A stretch of DNA of 64,000 bases from Suilimivivens sp963638365 (GTDB lineage Bacteria; Bacillota; Clostridia; Lachnospirales; Lachnospiraceae): the NCBI GenBank assembly GCA_963638365.1, contig CAVHRK010000025.1:34005-98004 (forward strand), read 5' to 3'. Shown piece after piece: positions 8,367 to 16,702 of the stretch. How positions within the stretch are numbered: the first letter of the stretch is position 1; the number at the start of each line of letters is the position of its first letter. The notes under the pieces are model-generated. The model saw nothing but the letters and a program-made list of their open reading frames with translations, ran no database searches and was not told the DNA's origin. Position numbers and translations under genes: made by a program.

Positions 8367-9518
8367 TTAGAATACACCGAATACAGCCATGAATGTACCG
8401 GCAGCAACTGCCGTACCGATAACTCCGGCTACGTTAGGTCCCATCGCATGCATCAGAAGGAAGTTCGTAGGATCAGCCTCTGCACCAACCTTCTGTGAAA
8501 CTCTGGCAGCCATAGGTACTGCGGAAACTCCGGCAGAACCAATCAGCGGATTAACCTTACCCTTGCTGAGAACACACATTAACTTACCGAACAGGACACC
8601 TGCTGCGGTACCGAATGCAAATGCGATCAGACCAAGAGCAACAATCTTCAGCGTATCCATGTTCAGGAATGCTTCCGCACTTGTGGTAGCACCTACGGAT
8701 GTACCCAGAAGGATAACTACGATATACATTAAAGCATTGGATGCGGTATCGGTCAGCTGACGAACCACACCGGATTCCCTGAACAGGTTACCTAACATCA
8801 GCATACCAACAAGGGGAGCTGTGGTAGGAAGGATCAAGCTTACAACGATCGTAACGATGATCGGGAATAAAATCTTCTCAAGTTTCGATACAGGACGAAG
8901 CTGTCCCATTTTAATCTTTCTTTCCTTTTCGGTTGTAAGCAGCTTCATAATAGGCGGCTGGATAATCGGCACCAGTGACATATAAGAATATGCTGCTACG
9001 GCGATCGGTCCAAGGAGAGCGGTCTGTCCCAGTTTTCCTGCAAGGAAGATGGAAGTAGGACCATCGGCTCCACCAATAATGGAGATTGCTGCTGCGGCCT
9101 TATCATTAAAGCCCATGGCAATTGCTCCAAAGTATGCTGCGAAAATACCAAACTGTGCTGCAGCACCAAGTAAGAAGCTCTTAGGATTGGCAATCAGGGG
9201 ACCGAAGTCTGTCATCGCACCTACGCCCATGAAAATCAGGGAAGGCATGATTGCCCATTCATCTAAGAGATAAAAATAATACAAAAGACCACCGGTTCCA
9301 TTCGGTGAATCCTCGATATGCATCATAATATCCGGATAGATATTAACAAGTAACATACCGAATGCAATTGGCAAAAGAAGTAACGGTTCGAAATCCTTAG
9401 CAATTGCAAGATAAAGGAACACACATGCTACAACGATCATCAGGTAATTACCCCAGGTCAGATTAAAGAACGCGGTCTGATGAATCAGGTTGTCCAGTGT
9501 TGTTACAATATAATCCAT
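8367..9518 (-). CDS. oadB: Sodium-translocating decarboxylase beta subunit
   Basis: Polytopic membrane protein of 383 residues that decarboxylates carboxybiotin and couples this to Na+ export. About nine hydrophobic segments are visible. GGADGPTSIFLA (Asp152) matches the conserved Na+-binding aspartate loop, and MGPNVAGVIGTAVAAGTF near the C-terminus matches the second conserved Asn/Gly segment. Length is typical for OadB/GcdB/MmdB, which cannot be told apart from sequence alone. SD AGGAGG precedes the ATG. It lies between the biotin carrier and the oadA-type gene, consistent with a single membrane complex. Confidence 0.94.
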   Translation of the reverse strand: MDYIVTTLDNLIHQTAFFNLTWGNYLMIVVACVFLYLAIAKDFEPLLLLPIAFGMLLVNIYPDIMMHIEDSPNGTGGLLYYFYLLDEWAIMPSLIFMGVGAMTDFGPLIANPKSFLLGAAAQFGIFAAYFGAIAMGFNDKAAAAISIIGGADGPTSIFLAGKLGQTALLGPIAVAAYSYMSLVPIIQPPIMKLLTTEKERKIKMGQLRPVSKLEKILFPIIVTIVVSLILPTTAPLVGMLMLGNLFRESGVVRQLTDTASNALMYIVVILLGTSVGATTSAEAFLNMDTLKIVALGLIAFAFGTAAGVLFGKLMCVLSKGKVNPLIGSAGVSAVPMAARVSQKVGAEADPTNFLLMHAMGPNVAGVIGTAVAAGTFMAVFGVF

Positions 9519-9558
9519 TTCTTTTACCTCCTGTTGGTTTCGTAGCTACAAGCCTTCA

Positions 9559-9930
9559 TTAGTTTAATGTTGCAAGTGTTGCGCCTGCTTCTACCGCATC
9601 GCCAACTGCTACATCAATGCTTGCTACTGTACCATCTTCCGGAGCTACTACAGGAATTTCCATCTTCATAGCTTCTACTATGACAACCGGATCCCCTCTC
9701 TTAACTGCCTGTCCGACAGAAGCTTCGATCTTGAATACCTTACCGGCTGCACCGGCTTCTACCTTGATAGAGCCTGCACCGGTGCTTGCTGCCTTCGGTG
9801 CTGCAGCAGGAGCTGCCTTGGGAGCCGCCTTCGGTGCAGCAGGTGCTGCTACCGGTGCTCCTGTGGATGCGCCTTCTTCTACTACTACATCATATACGTT
9901 GCCGTTAACGGTAATTGTATAATTCTTCAT
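9559..9930 (-). CDS. Biotin carboxyl carrier protein of the sodium decarboxylase
   Basis: Small carrier of 123 residues. A short N-terminal strand region is followed by a flexible Ala/Pro/Lys-rich linker (about 22-50) and a C-terminal biotinyl/lipoyl domain (about 54-123). The biotinylation motif EAMKM places the modified lysine at Lys89. It would shuttle carboxyl groups from the carboxyltransferases to OadB. Similar proteins are GcdC/MmdC and the 1.3S subunit of transcarboxylase. SD AGGAGG precedes the ATG. Placement between oadG-like and oadB genes supports its role as the shared carrier. Confidence 0.94.
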   Translation of the reverse strand: MKNYTITVNGNVYDVVVEEGASTGAPVAAPAAPKAAPKAAPAAAPKAASTGAGSIKVEAGAAGKVFKIEASVGQAVKRGDPVVIVEAMKMEIPVVAPEDGTVASIDVAVGDAVEAGATLATLN

Positions 9931-9965
9931 TGTAAAATCCTCCTAAATATAGTCATGAATGTTAA

Positions 9966-10691
9966 TTAACGTCTTCTGATACTTCTTACTACAAAGCCGT
10001 CTGTAGAAGAAGCTCCCTGGCTGGCTGCAATCGCTGCTGCAATCACTGCAACAAGCTCTGTGTCGTCTGCCTGTTCTTCTTTTTCAATAATCTGTGCAAT
10101 GGTATGATCGACTGCTGCAGTTTTGATTTCTTCCTGTTTCGGCTTCTTGGAAAATGCTGCCTGAATTTTAGGAATAAAGTTGAAACAGCTGATAATAAAG
10201 CTGATCAAAATCAAGACTACGAATACGGTTCCCATACCGAGAAGGGTATTCAGTGCAGCCTTCTCCATACCTTCTGCAAAGGTATATGTGGTATTGACGG
10301 TAAGACTGGTAAGTGCACTCTTCTCATATACGACTTCAATCGTTCCATCGTGATCCGTGCCCTTGATTTCTGCAAGGATCGTACCTTCTGTCATATCTGC
10401 ATCCATGGTGTTCTGCTTCAGCTCACCCATGCCGGTTACCACACCGATCTCTTCGATGCTGCTTTCATAACTGGAATACGCACTCTTGAAAACAGAAACA
10501 TCATAGCCCTGCTTCTCTGCTTCCTCCAGCTGTTCGCTGCTCATCTGGCTGAGTCCGTCAAAATAGTACTCTGCACAGGATAATGCATCTTCGGTAGAAA
10601 GGTAACTGGTATCGTCTGCTTTGGAGCTTCCACATGCAGTCAGACCAAGCATACAGATGATCATACCTAATACTAATAAATGTTTTTTCAT
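9966..10691 (-). CDS. OadG-family subunit with lipoprotein N-terminal domain
   Basis: About 241 residues. The chosen ATG gives MKKHLLVLGMIICMLGLTAC, a signal peptide with a lipobox (LTAC). An extracytoplasmic domain of about 130 residues follows, then one membrane segment (LGMGTVFVVLILISFIISC), a short charged cytoplasmic part and the tail ELVAVIAAAIAASQG...FVVRSIRRR, which is typical of OadG/MmdD stabilising subunits. Classical OadG is only about 80-120 residues, so the outer lipoprotein domain is an addition. A longer in-frame start would overlap the carboxyltransferase gene and loses the signal peptide; SD AAAGGAA supports the shorter one. It probably anchors carboxyltransferase to the OadB pump. 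Confidence 0.82.
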   Translation of the reverse strand: MKKHLLVLGMIICMLGLTACGSSKADDTSYLSTEDALSCAEYYFDGLSQMSSEQLEEAEKQGYDVSVFKSAYSSYESSIEEIGVVTGMGELKQNTMDADMTEGTILAEIKGTDHDGTIEVVYEKSALTSLTVNTTYTFAEGMEKAALNTLLGMGTVFVVLILISFIISCFNFIPKIQAAFSKKPKQEEIKTAAVDHTIAQIIEKEEQADDTELVAVIAAAIAASQGASSTDGFVVRSIRRR

Positions 10692-10707
10692 ATTAAGCAA
10701 TTCCTTT

Positions 10708-12135
10708 CTATACTGTGCCGTGCTTCTTTGCCGGTCTGTCTTCGCTCTTTGTAAGGAGCATTTCAAATGCGCCAATGACATACTTTCTGGTGTCAACAGG
10801 CTCAATGATCTGATCAACATATCCTCTCTTTGCTGCGCTTGTTACATTGTTCTGTAACTCAGCATATTCCTTTGCACAGACATCAATAGCATCTGCGCCC
10901 TGACCATCACAGATGATCTTAGCTGCAAGCTTGGCATCCATGGAACCGATCTTTGCATCCGGATATGCCATGGTGATATCTGCACCGATTGCCTTGGAAT
11001 TCATTGCAACATATGCACTTCCGAAAGCTTCACCAACAATAACGTTTACTTTCGGTACAGTTGCGTTTGCAAATGCGTAAGTAAGCTTTGCTGCTGCTTT
11101 GGCAATCTTCTTCTCAGCGCACTTGTCAGCCTTGTAACCCTTTACGTTGGTAAGGGATAATACCGGAATTCCGAAAGCATCACAGAAGTTAACGAAATCA
11201 GCAGCCTTCTCACATCCTGCAGGAGTAAGAACTGCATCAAACTTCTCTGCTTCGCCGTTCTCGTCATATAAAGCGGTACGGTTTGCTACAGCACCAACGG
11301 TAACGCCGTCTAACTTAATCAGGGCAGTAACCATTTCCTTCGCATAAGCACTCTTTACTTCGAATACCTGTCCGTTATCGGAAATCTGGGAAAGAGCGAT
11401 GGCAGGATCTGCTACAGCGCCTTCCATATTTTCACATGCTCTGTTCAGATCATCGGTACAGTCCTCAAAGAATGCATCGTCATCGTTATTTGCAGGAAGC
11501 ATGCTTACAAGCTCTCTGATCTTGGCAAGTACGGTTGCCTCATCAGCAACAACATCCACATTGCCTGCCTCTTCACTCTGGAATGCAGCAGATGCAGTGT
11601 CACACTTGGTAACTACGTTTCCGTCTAATGCATTGGGAGCGTTAACAAATAATTTTGCCTTGCTCTCTTCCATGAAAGTAAAGTCTGTTAAGGTCGGGAT
11701 TAAAGCAAGACCGCCGCCACAGTTACCGAAAATAGCGGTAATCTGAGGGATCACGCCTGAACTTAACACCTGCTTTTTGTAGATTTCACCGAAACCGTTT
11801 AATGCATCGGTTGCTTCCTGTAATCTTAAACCTGCGGATTCAATGAGGCCAATTACAGGTGCTCCTGTCTTCAGTGCAAGGTCATAAAGATTGGCAATTT
11901 TCTTTGCATGCATTTCACCAACGCTGCCGTTTAATACGGAAGCATCCTGGCTGTATACATATACAAGATTACCACCAATTACTCCATAACCGGTGATGAC
12001 ACCGTCAGAAGGAGTCTCAGTCTGTTTCAGATTAAAGTCGGTGCTTCTGGCTGTAACCATGGCGCCAATTTCAACGAAACTGTTGTCATCGAGTAAAGAA
12101 GCTATTCTTTGACTCGCTTGTGAAGTAGTACTCAT
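10708..12135 (-). CDS. Acyl-CoA carboxyltransferase, 12S/MmdA-like
   Basis: First gene of the operon, 475 residues. It has two crotonase-like halves of the carboxyl transferase family, with oxyanion-hole glycine loops FGNCGGGLALIP and GEAFGSAYVAMN. The family includes methylmalonyl-CoA and glutaconyl-CoA decarboxylase alpha subunits, propionyl-CoA carboxylase beta and the 12S subunit of transcarboxylase. The acyl-CoA substrate cannot be read from sequence. No biotin carboxylase is nearby, so carboxyl groups must enter from a carboxylated substrate or from the OadA-type partner. The sequence is somewhat shorter than the usual ~510 residues. SD GGAGGG is 9 nt before the ATG. Confidence 0.85.
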   Translation of the reverse strand: MSTTSQASQRIASLLDDNSFVEIGAMVTARSTDFNLKQTETPSDGVITGYGVIGGNLVYVYSQDASVLNGSVGEMHAKKIANLYDLALKTGAPVIGLIESAGLRLQEATDALNGFGEIYKKQVLSSGVIPQITAIFGNCGGGLALIPTLTDFTFMEESKAKLFVNAPNALDGNVVTKCDTASAAFQSEEAGNVDVVADEATVLAKIRELVSMLPANNDDDAFFEDCTDDLNRACENMEGAVADPAIALSQISDNGQVFEVKSAYAKEMVTALIKLDGVTVGAVANRTALYDENGEAEKFDAVLTPAGCEKAADFVNFCDAFGIPVLSLTNVKGYKADKCAEKKIAKAAAKLTYAFANATVPKVNVIVGEAFGSAYVAMNSKAIGADITMAYPDAKIGSMDAKLAAKIICDGQGADAIDVCAKEYAELQNNVTSAAKRGYVDQIIEPVDTRKYVIGAFEMLLTKSEDRPAKKHGTV

Positions 12136-12215
12136 ATTCTTCAGCCCTCCATTTTTATATTAAATAAATGATAACGCATTAAAGGGCGCATTGCACCCCA
12201 TAAATCATCTATGGT

Positions 12216-12224
12216 AGTATAACA
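12216..12224 (-). promoter_or_regulatory. Candidate extended -10 promoter of the decarboxylase operon
   Basis: On the minus strand TGTTATACT (extended -10 form TGnTATAAT-like) lies about 80 nt before the carboxyltransferase ATG. No good -35 is visible at 17 nt, so the extended -10 would have to carry it. The 12136-12362 gap separates divergent genes and must hold promoters for both. Confidence 0.35.
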
Positions 12225-12362
12225 CAAAGTTTTTAAATCGCATAGGACAAATTTGCTTTTTCTGCAAATTTTTTACAAAAATTTTACCCGTGTGCCCTCT
12301 CACATATCTTTCTTTTTTCCTGCATACATATAGGATGAGTCTTTTTGAAAAAAGGATCCCCT

Positions 12363-13730
12363 ATGTCCCAGAAAAAACGATACTATTTATTCATCCTCTT
12401 TTCCCTGTTATTCCTTATTTTCTGTAGTCTTCCCGGAATACATACAGGAAATACAGCTGCGGATGTTCTTAATCATTCCATAGTCTCCGATCTGCCACAA
12501 CCGCTTTCTGTGTTCAAGGCACCATCCACCGTTGTGGATTCCTCCATACAGCCTTCCCTTACGCTCTACGCAAAGTCCGCTGTTTTAATGGACGCGGAAT
12601 CCGGGCGTATTTTATATGAAAAGAACGGATCCGAGATTCTTCCGATGGCAAGCACCACCAAGATCATGACCTGCATTCTCGCACTGGAAAACGCAGATCT
12701 CAACGATTACGCCGAAGCCTCCTCTTACGCATCGAGCATGCCCAAGGTCCATCTCGGCGTCCGTTCCGGAGAATGCTTCCGTTTAGAGGATCTGCTTTAT
12801 TCCCTGATGTTGGAATCCCATAACGATTCTGCGGTCGTCATTGCCGAGCATATTGCCGGGAGCACCGGAGAGTTTGCGGATATGATGAACCGGAAGGCAA
12901 AGGAAATCGGCTGTGAAAACACCTTCTTTATCACCCCGAACGGCCTGGATGCAGTCTCTACCTCCACGGACGGTCAGACACACATTCATTCCACCACAGC
13001 CACAGATCTTGCCCGGATCATGTCCTACTGCATCACATCCTCTCCGAAGAAAGAAGAATTCCTTACGATCACCCGCACCGCCTCACATTCCTTTACCGGC
13101 CTCCAGAAATCCGGGGAGGATTATGTTTCGGACGGACGCTCCTTTACCTGCAACAATCACAACGCCTTTTTATCCATGATGGAGGGCGCCCTCTCCGGCA
13201 AAACCGGTTTCACCGCCAACGCCGGTTACTGCTATGTCGGCTCCTTACGGCAGGAGGACCGTACCTTCGTCGTTGCCCTGCTCGCCTGTGGCTGGCCGAA
13301 CAATAAATCCTACAAATGGTCTGATACCAAAAAGCTGATGAGCTACGGCCTTGAAAATTATACGACACATACCCTACAGGAAGCCCTGCTTTCTTCCTCG
13401 GACCTTGCTCCCGTTCCGGTCTATGACGCAGCCACAGATACATGGAATGCCACGCTTTCCGAAACGCCTTATATTGAACGGGATGAAGCTTTTGTAAACA
13501 AAAAAATTCTCCTTAAACAAGGAGAACATTTTCAGGTACAATATGAATATGAAAAAAACTTAACCGCACCCGTACAGAGCGGCCAGCAGATCGGTGAAAT
13601 CCGTTATTATCTCGATGATACCCTGTACTATAAAGAAAGCATCCATGTTCCGGATCCGGTCGATGCCATTACACTTCCTTACTGCGTCCGGCAGAGCATC
13701 CGACATTTTCTGCTTTATACATCCACCTGA
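12363..13730 (+). CDS. D-alanyl-D-alanine carboxypeptidase (penicillin-binding protein, DacF-like)
   Basis: Low-molecular-mass PBP of 455 residues that trims the terminal D-Ala of peptidoglycan stem peptides outside the membrane. The N-terminal signal/anchor segment covers about residues 6-25. Active-site motifs are STTK (Ser97, Lys100), SHN and KTG, in correct order for peptidase S11. A C-terminal PBP5-type domain follows. A TTG 18 nt upstream is in frame, but AAAAGGA sits about 6 nt before the ATG used here. The 3' end overlaps the convergent scpB by 16 nt. A second S11 enzyme is encoded at 16703-17869, so the two may be redundant or used at different times. Confidence 0.92.
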   Translation: MSQKKRYYLFILFSLLFLIFCSLPGIHTGNTAADVLNHSIVSDLPQPLSVFKAPSTVVDSSIQPSLTLYAKSAVLMDAESGRILYEKNGSEILPMASTTKIMTCILALENADLNDYAEASSYASSMPKVHLGVRSGECFRLEDLLYSLMLESHNDSAVVIAEHIAGSTGEFADMMNRKAKEIGCENTFFITPNGLDAVSTSTDGQTHIHSTTATDLARIMSYCITSSPKKEEFLTITRTASHSFTGLQKSGEDYVSDGRSFTCNNHNAFLSMMEGALSGKTGFTANAGYCYVGSLRQEDRTFVVALLACGWPNNKSYKWSDTKKLMSYGLENYTTHTLQEALLSSSDLAPVPVYDAATDTWNATLSETPYIERDEAFVNKKILLKQGEHFQVQYEYEKNLTAPVQSGQQIGEIRYYLDDTLYYKESIHVPDPVDAITLPYCVRQSIRHFLLYTST

Positions 13731-14290
13731 ACATCACCGTCAACTTCGGCTTCTGCCTGCTGTTTGAATTCCTCAATCTGGACCGGGGACAATTCCGGCA
13801 GTTCCTCCAGGGACTTCACACCAAAGCTTCTTAAAAACTCCTCGGTTGTACCGAACAGAAGCGGCTTACCGGGTGCATCCATACGTCCGATCTCAGCAAT
13901 CAGTCCGAATTCCAAAAGGCGGTTCACTGCATGGTCACAGCTCACCCCGCGGACACGTTCGATTTCCGCTCTGGTGATCGGCTGCTTATAGGCAATAATG
14001 GACAATGTTTCCAAAAGCGTATCGGTGAGTACATATTTGCGCGGCGTCTTTGCAATTTTAATCAGATACTCATACATTTCAGACTTCGTGCACATCTGGA
14101 AGGAATCTTCTAATTCCATCAGAGTGATTCCTCTGTCCTCCCTGTCATAGTCTGATTTCATTTCCAGTAAAAGCTCTTTCGTTTCCTTTTTACTGATTTC
14201 CAGTACCGCTGCAAGCCGTTCGGTCTCAACGGCTTCTCCCATGGTAAATAAAACAGCTTCGAGTACGGCTTTCTGTTCCTTCTTATCCAT
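13715..14290 (-). CDS. scpB: Segregation and condensation protein B
   Basis: ScpB, 191 residues, tandem winged-helix kleisin-associated subunit of the Smc-ScpA-ScpB condensin complex that organises the chromosome. Recognised from AVLFTMGEAVETERLAAVLE at the start and the conserved core LLETLSIIAYKQPITRAEIERVRG. Its acidic tail is typical. It lies 17 nt downstream of scpA, the usual gene order in Firmicutes, and its last bases overlap the convergent carboxypeptidase gene. Confidence 0.96.
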   Translation of the reverse strand: MDKKEQKAVLEAVLFTMGEAVETERLAAVLEISKKETKELLLEMKSDYDREDRGITLMELEDSFQMCTKSEMYEYLIKIAKTPRKYVLTDTLLETLSIIAYKQPITRAEIERVRGVSCDHAVNRLLEFGLIAEIGRMDAPGKPLLFGTTEEFLRSFGVKSLEELPELSPVQIEEFKQQAEAEVDGDVQVDV

Positions 14291-14307
14291 TTTAAAACTC
14301 TCTTTCC

Positions 14308-15054
14308 CTATCCTGCCTTTGATGTAATCCAGATATCATCAAAGATATTTTCCTGCACAATCGTGATTTTGCCCATCTTCATAAGCTCGAGAATCACCAT
14401 AAAGGTGACAATAATCTCCATCTTACTGCGCTGCTTCTCCATCAGATCCATGAAGCTGAACTTCTTATGTGTCAGAAGATACTCCTCCACATAAGCGGTC
14501 TTTCCATCCATGTCGATTTCATCTTTTTCAATCTTGCCAAAGGTACTTCGTACCGGATCAATCTTGTCCTCCTGCCGGCGCATCACCATATGGAAAAGTT
14601 CCTGCAGCTTTCCTAAATTGGCATCTCCCAAAAGCTCCTGCATGTCTATCGGAGGACGGTAATCCTCGATCTCCTTAGGCAGGGTCTTGTCCTTAAACCA
14701 GGTCTTCGCCGCATCCACCTGACGATCCTTTAATTCATAAGCCATATACTTGTACATCTTGTATTCCAGCAGCTTCTGTACCAGCTCTGCTCTCGGGTCC
14801 TCTTCTTCTCCCTCTTCGTTGACTTCCTTCGGAAGAAGCATCCGGCATTTAATATCAAGAAGCGTTGCCGCCATGACAAGGAATTCACTCATCACGTTCA
14901 TGTCTTCCGTTTCCATGGCCTTTATGTAATCCAGATACTGCTCCGTAATCATCACAATGGGAATATCATAAATATCGACTTTATTCTTTTCAATCAGATG
15001 TAACAGTAGATCCAAGGGGCCTTCAAATGCCTCCAGCTTTACCGATATTGCCAT
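14308..15054 (-). CDS. scpA: Segregation and condensation protein A
   Basis: ScpA kleisin, 248 residues, bridging the Smc heads. The N-terminal FEGPLDLLLHLIEKNKVDIYDIPI is diagnostic. The middle is highly charged, and the C-terminal winged helix includes FMVILELMKMGKITIVQE. SD AAAGGAG precedes the ATG. The gene lies 12 nt downstream of deoC and 17 nt upstream of scpB, so the three are probably co-transcribed. Confidence 0.96.
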   Translation of the reverse strand: MAISVKLEAFEGPLDLLLHLIEKNKVDIYDIPIVMITEQYLDYIKAMETEDMNVMSEFLVMAATLLDIKCRMLLPKEVNEEGEEEDPRAELVQKLLEYKMYKYMAYELKDRQVDAAKTWFKDKTLPKEIEDYRPPIDMQELLGDANLGKLQELFHMVMRRQEDKIDPVRSTFGKIEKDEIDMDGKTAYVEEYLLTHKKFSFMDLMEKQRSKMEIIVTFMVILELMKMGKITIVQENIFDDIWITSKAG

Positions 15055-15066
15055 ATCAATGCTCCT

Positions 15067-15711
15067 TTAACTGCAGATTGCAATCGTTGCACTCGTTCCG
15101 AGACGGCTTGCTCCGGCATCGATCATTCTCTGTGCGGTTTCCTTATCCCGGATTCCACCGGAAGCCTTGATGCCTAAGCGTGTCCCGACTTCACCGCGCA
15201 TCAGCGCGACATCTTCTGCGGTTGCCCCGCCTGTGGAAAATCCGGTCGAGGTCTTTACAAAGTCTGCCCCTGCCTTTTCAGCAAGCCGGCAGGCCGTACG
15301 CTTCTCCTCATCCGTTAACAGACAGGTCTCGATGATGACCTTCAGCGTCTGCTTCTCGCACGCCTTGCGGACCGCCAGAATATCCTGATAAACCGTTTCT
15401 TCTTCGCCATCCTTTAATGCAGCCACATTGATGACCATATCAATTTCATCTGCGCCATCCTCGACTGCGATCGCAGCCTCCATGGCTTTCGCTTTCGTAC
15501 TCATCTGTCCGAGAGGGAATCCGACTACGGTACAGACCTTTACATCCGTCCCCTCCAGTTCCTTCTTCACAAGCGCCGTATAAAAACCGTTCACGCACAC
15601 GGACATGAACCCGTATTCCTTTGCTTCCCGGCAGACCTTAAGAACTGCTTCCTTTGTGGCATCTGCCTTTAATATTGTATGATCAAATAATTTCGTATTC
15701 AGCTTCTCCAT
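15067..15711 (-). CDS. deoC: Deoxyribose-phosphate aldolase
   Basis: Class I aldolase, 214 residues, converting 2-deoxyribose 5-phosphate to acetaldehyde and glyceraldehyde 3-phosphate in deoxynucleoside breakdown. Schiff-base lysine is Lys153 in DFVKTSTGFST. Asp92 in DEIDMVIN and Lys182 in GIKASGGI fit the catalytic triad. Two adjacent ATGs exist; the second is used because AAGGGG lies 6 nt before it. An in-frame upstream extension has no family similarity. No other deo genes are nearby; it heads the scpAB genes. Confidence 0.93.
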   Translation of the reverse strand: MEKLNTKLFDHTILKADATKEAVLKVCREAKEYGFMSVCVNGFYTALVKKELEGTDVKVCTVVGFPLGQMSTKAKAMEAAIAVEDGADEIDMVINVAALKDGEEETVYQDILAVRKACEKQTLKVIIETCLLTDEEKRTACRLAEKAGADFVKTSTGFSTGGATAEDVALMRGEVGTRLGIKASGGIRDKETAQRMIDAGASRLGTSATIAICS

Positions 15712-15750
15712 CATGTACCCCTTACCAGATCTTATTATTAAAGAAATCAC

Positions 15751-15764
15751 GTAACTATTCAGAA
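15751..15764 (-). repeat. Short dispersed motif TTCTGAATAGTTAC before deoC
   Basis: The 14-nt minus-strand sequence TTCTGAATAGTTAC lies about 40 nt before the deoC start and is identical to the copy about 44 nt before metF (61923-61936). Related sequences (core AGTTAC) lie before the sigma-like gene and the metH activation gene. Confidence 0.5.
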
Positions 15765-15808
15765 CTTCATTCACAAAATCACAACTTTATTAGTGTACCA
15801 TTTATCTT

Positions 15809-16660
15809 TTAAGGCGTCAACTTCACAACCACAAGTTCACCCGGGTTAAAAATCCGGATCGGAAGCGTATGCGTCCCCAGACCACGGCTTAAAATCATGG
15901 TTGCCGCTCCTTCCCGGAACTCCCCGCCATCATACTTCGGAAACAACTTCATGGAAGGAGCAATCACTCCTCCAAGAACGGGAAGCCGCATCAGCCCGCC
16001 ATGCACATGCCCGGCAAATACAAGATCTGCGCCCCACGCCGCATAGTCCTCAAAGAAATCCGGATTATGGGCAATCATCATATGAAAGGAGCCAGGATCC
16101 GGCACTCCCAGATACTCCTGCACCCGATCCGCTCCCAGTATCTGCTTACGGAACTTCCGGTAATAGCGCCTGTGAATTTCCAGTCCATACAGGCTGATAT
16201 TATAATCCTTCAGATAAACATGCTCATTGGAAAGAAAACGAATCCCCATTCCGGACAGCTTTTTCCGGTAGTCCTCATACAGACTCCCGAACTCTTCTGT
16301 TTCTTCCTTGGTTTTCTGCTCATGATTGCCATTGGCATAATAAATGGGGTAGTTCTTTGCAAGCTCTTCCATCAGCTTCTGTGCCGTTACCGTTTCCTTT
16401 CCAGAAAGAGAGGTATACATATCACCGGACACAATAATGAAATCCGGATTCTGCTCCCGGATAGCACGGATGAGACGGCAGTTATCTTTTCCGAAGGACT
16501 TGTTATGAAGATCCGATAACTGCACAATTTTAAGAGGCTTAAAAAGCCTCTTGTCTTCACAGTGGTATTCCCGTATGACAAACCGGTTACAGTCAATCAC
16601 CATAACCATGCTAAAAAAGAGGGCAAGGATTACGATAAGCAACAACAGTATTTTGATCAT
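15809..16660 (-). CDS. Membrane-anchored calcineurin-like metallophosphoesterase (YkuE-like)
   Basis: 283 residues with one N-terminal membrane segment (about 2-20) followed by a metallophosphoesterase domain. Metal-site motifs appear in order: QLSDLHN, SGDMYTS, NGNHEQK, AHNPDFF and GHVHGGLMRLP. Members of this group dephosphorylate lipid or nucleotide-type substrates at the membrane; the substrate here is not predictable. SD GGAAAGGATGGAAT precedes the ATG. It lies 42 nt downstream of the second D,D-carboxypeptidase gene and 97 nt upstream of deoC. Confidence 0.88.
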   Translation of the reverse strand: MIKILLLLIVILALFFSMVMVIDCNRFVIREYHCEDKRLFKPLKIVQLSDLHNKSFGKDNCRLIRAIREQNPDFIIVSGDMYTSLSGKETVTAQKLMEELAKNYPIYYANGNHEQKTKEETEEFGSLYEDYRKKLSGMGIRFLSNEHVYLKDYNISLYGLEIHRRYYRKFRKQILGADRVQEYLGVPDPGSFHMMIAHNPDFFEDYAAWGADLVFAGHVHGGLMRLPVLGGVIAPSMKLFPKYDGGEFREGAATMILSRGLGTHTLPIRIFNPGELVVVKLTP

Positions 16661-16702
16661 ATTCCATCCTTTCCGACATAAACCATTCCCTGTTTTCTAT
16701 AT

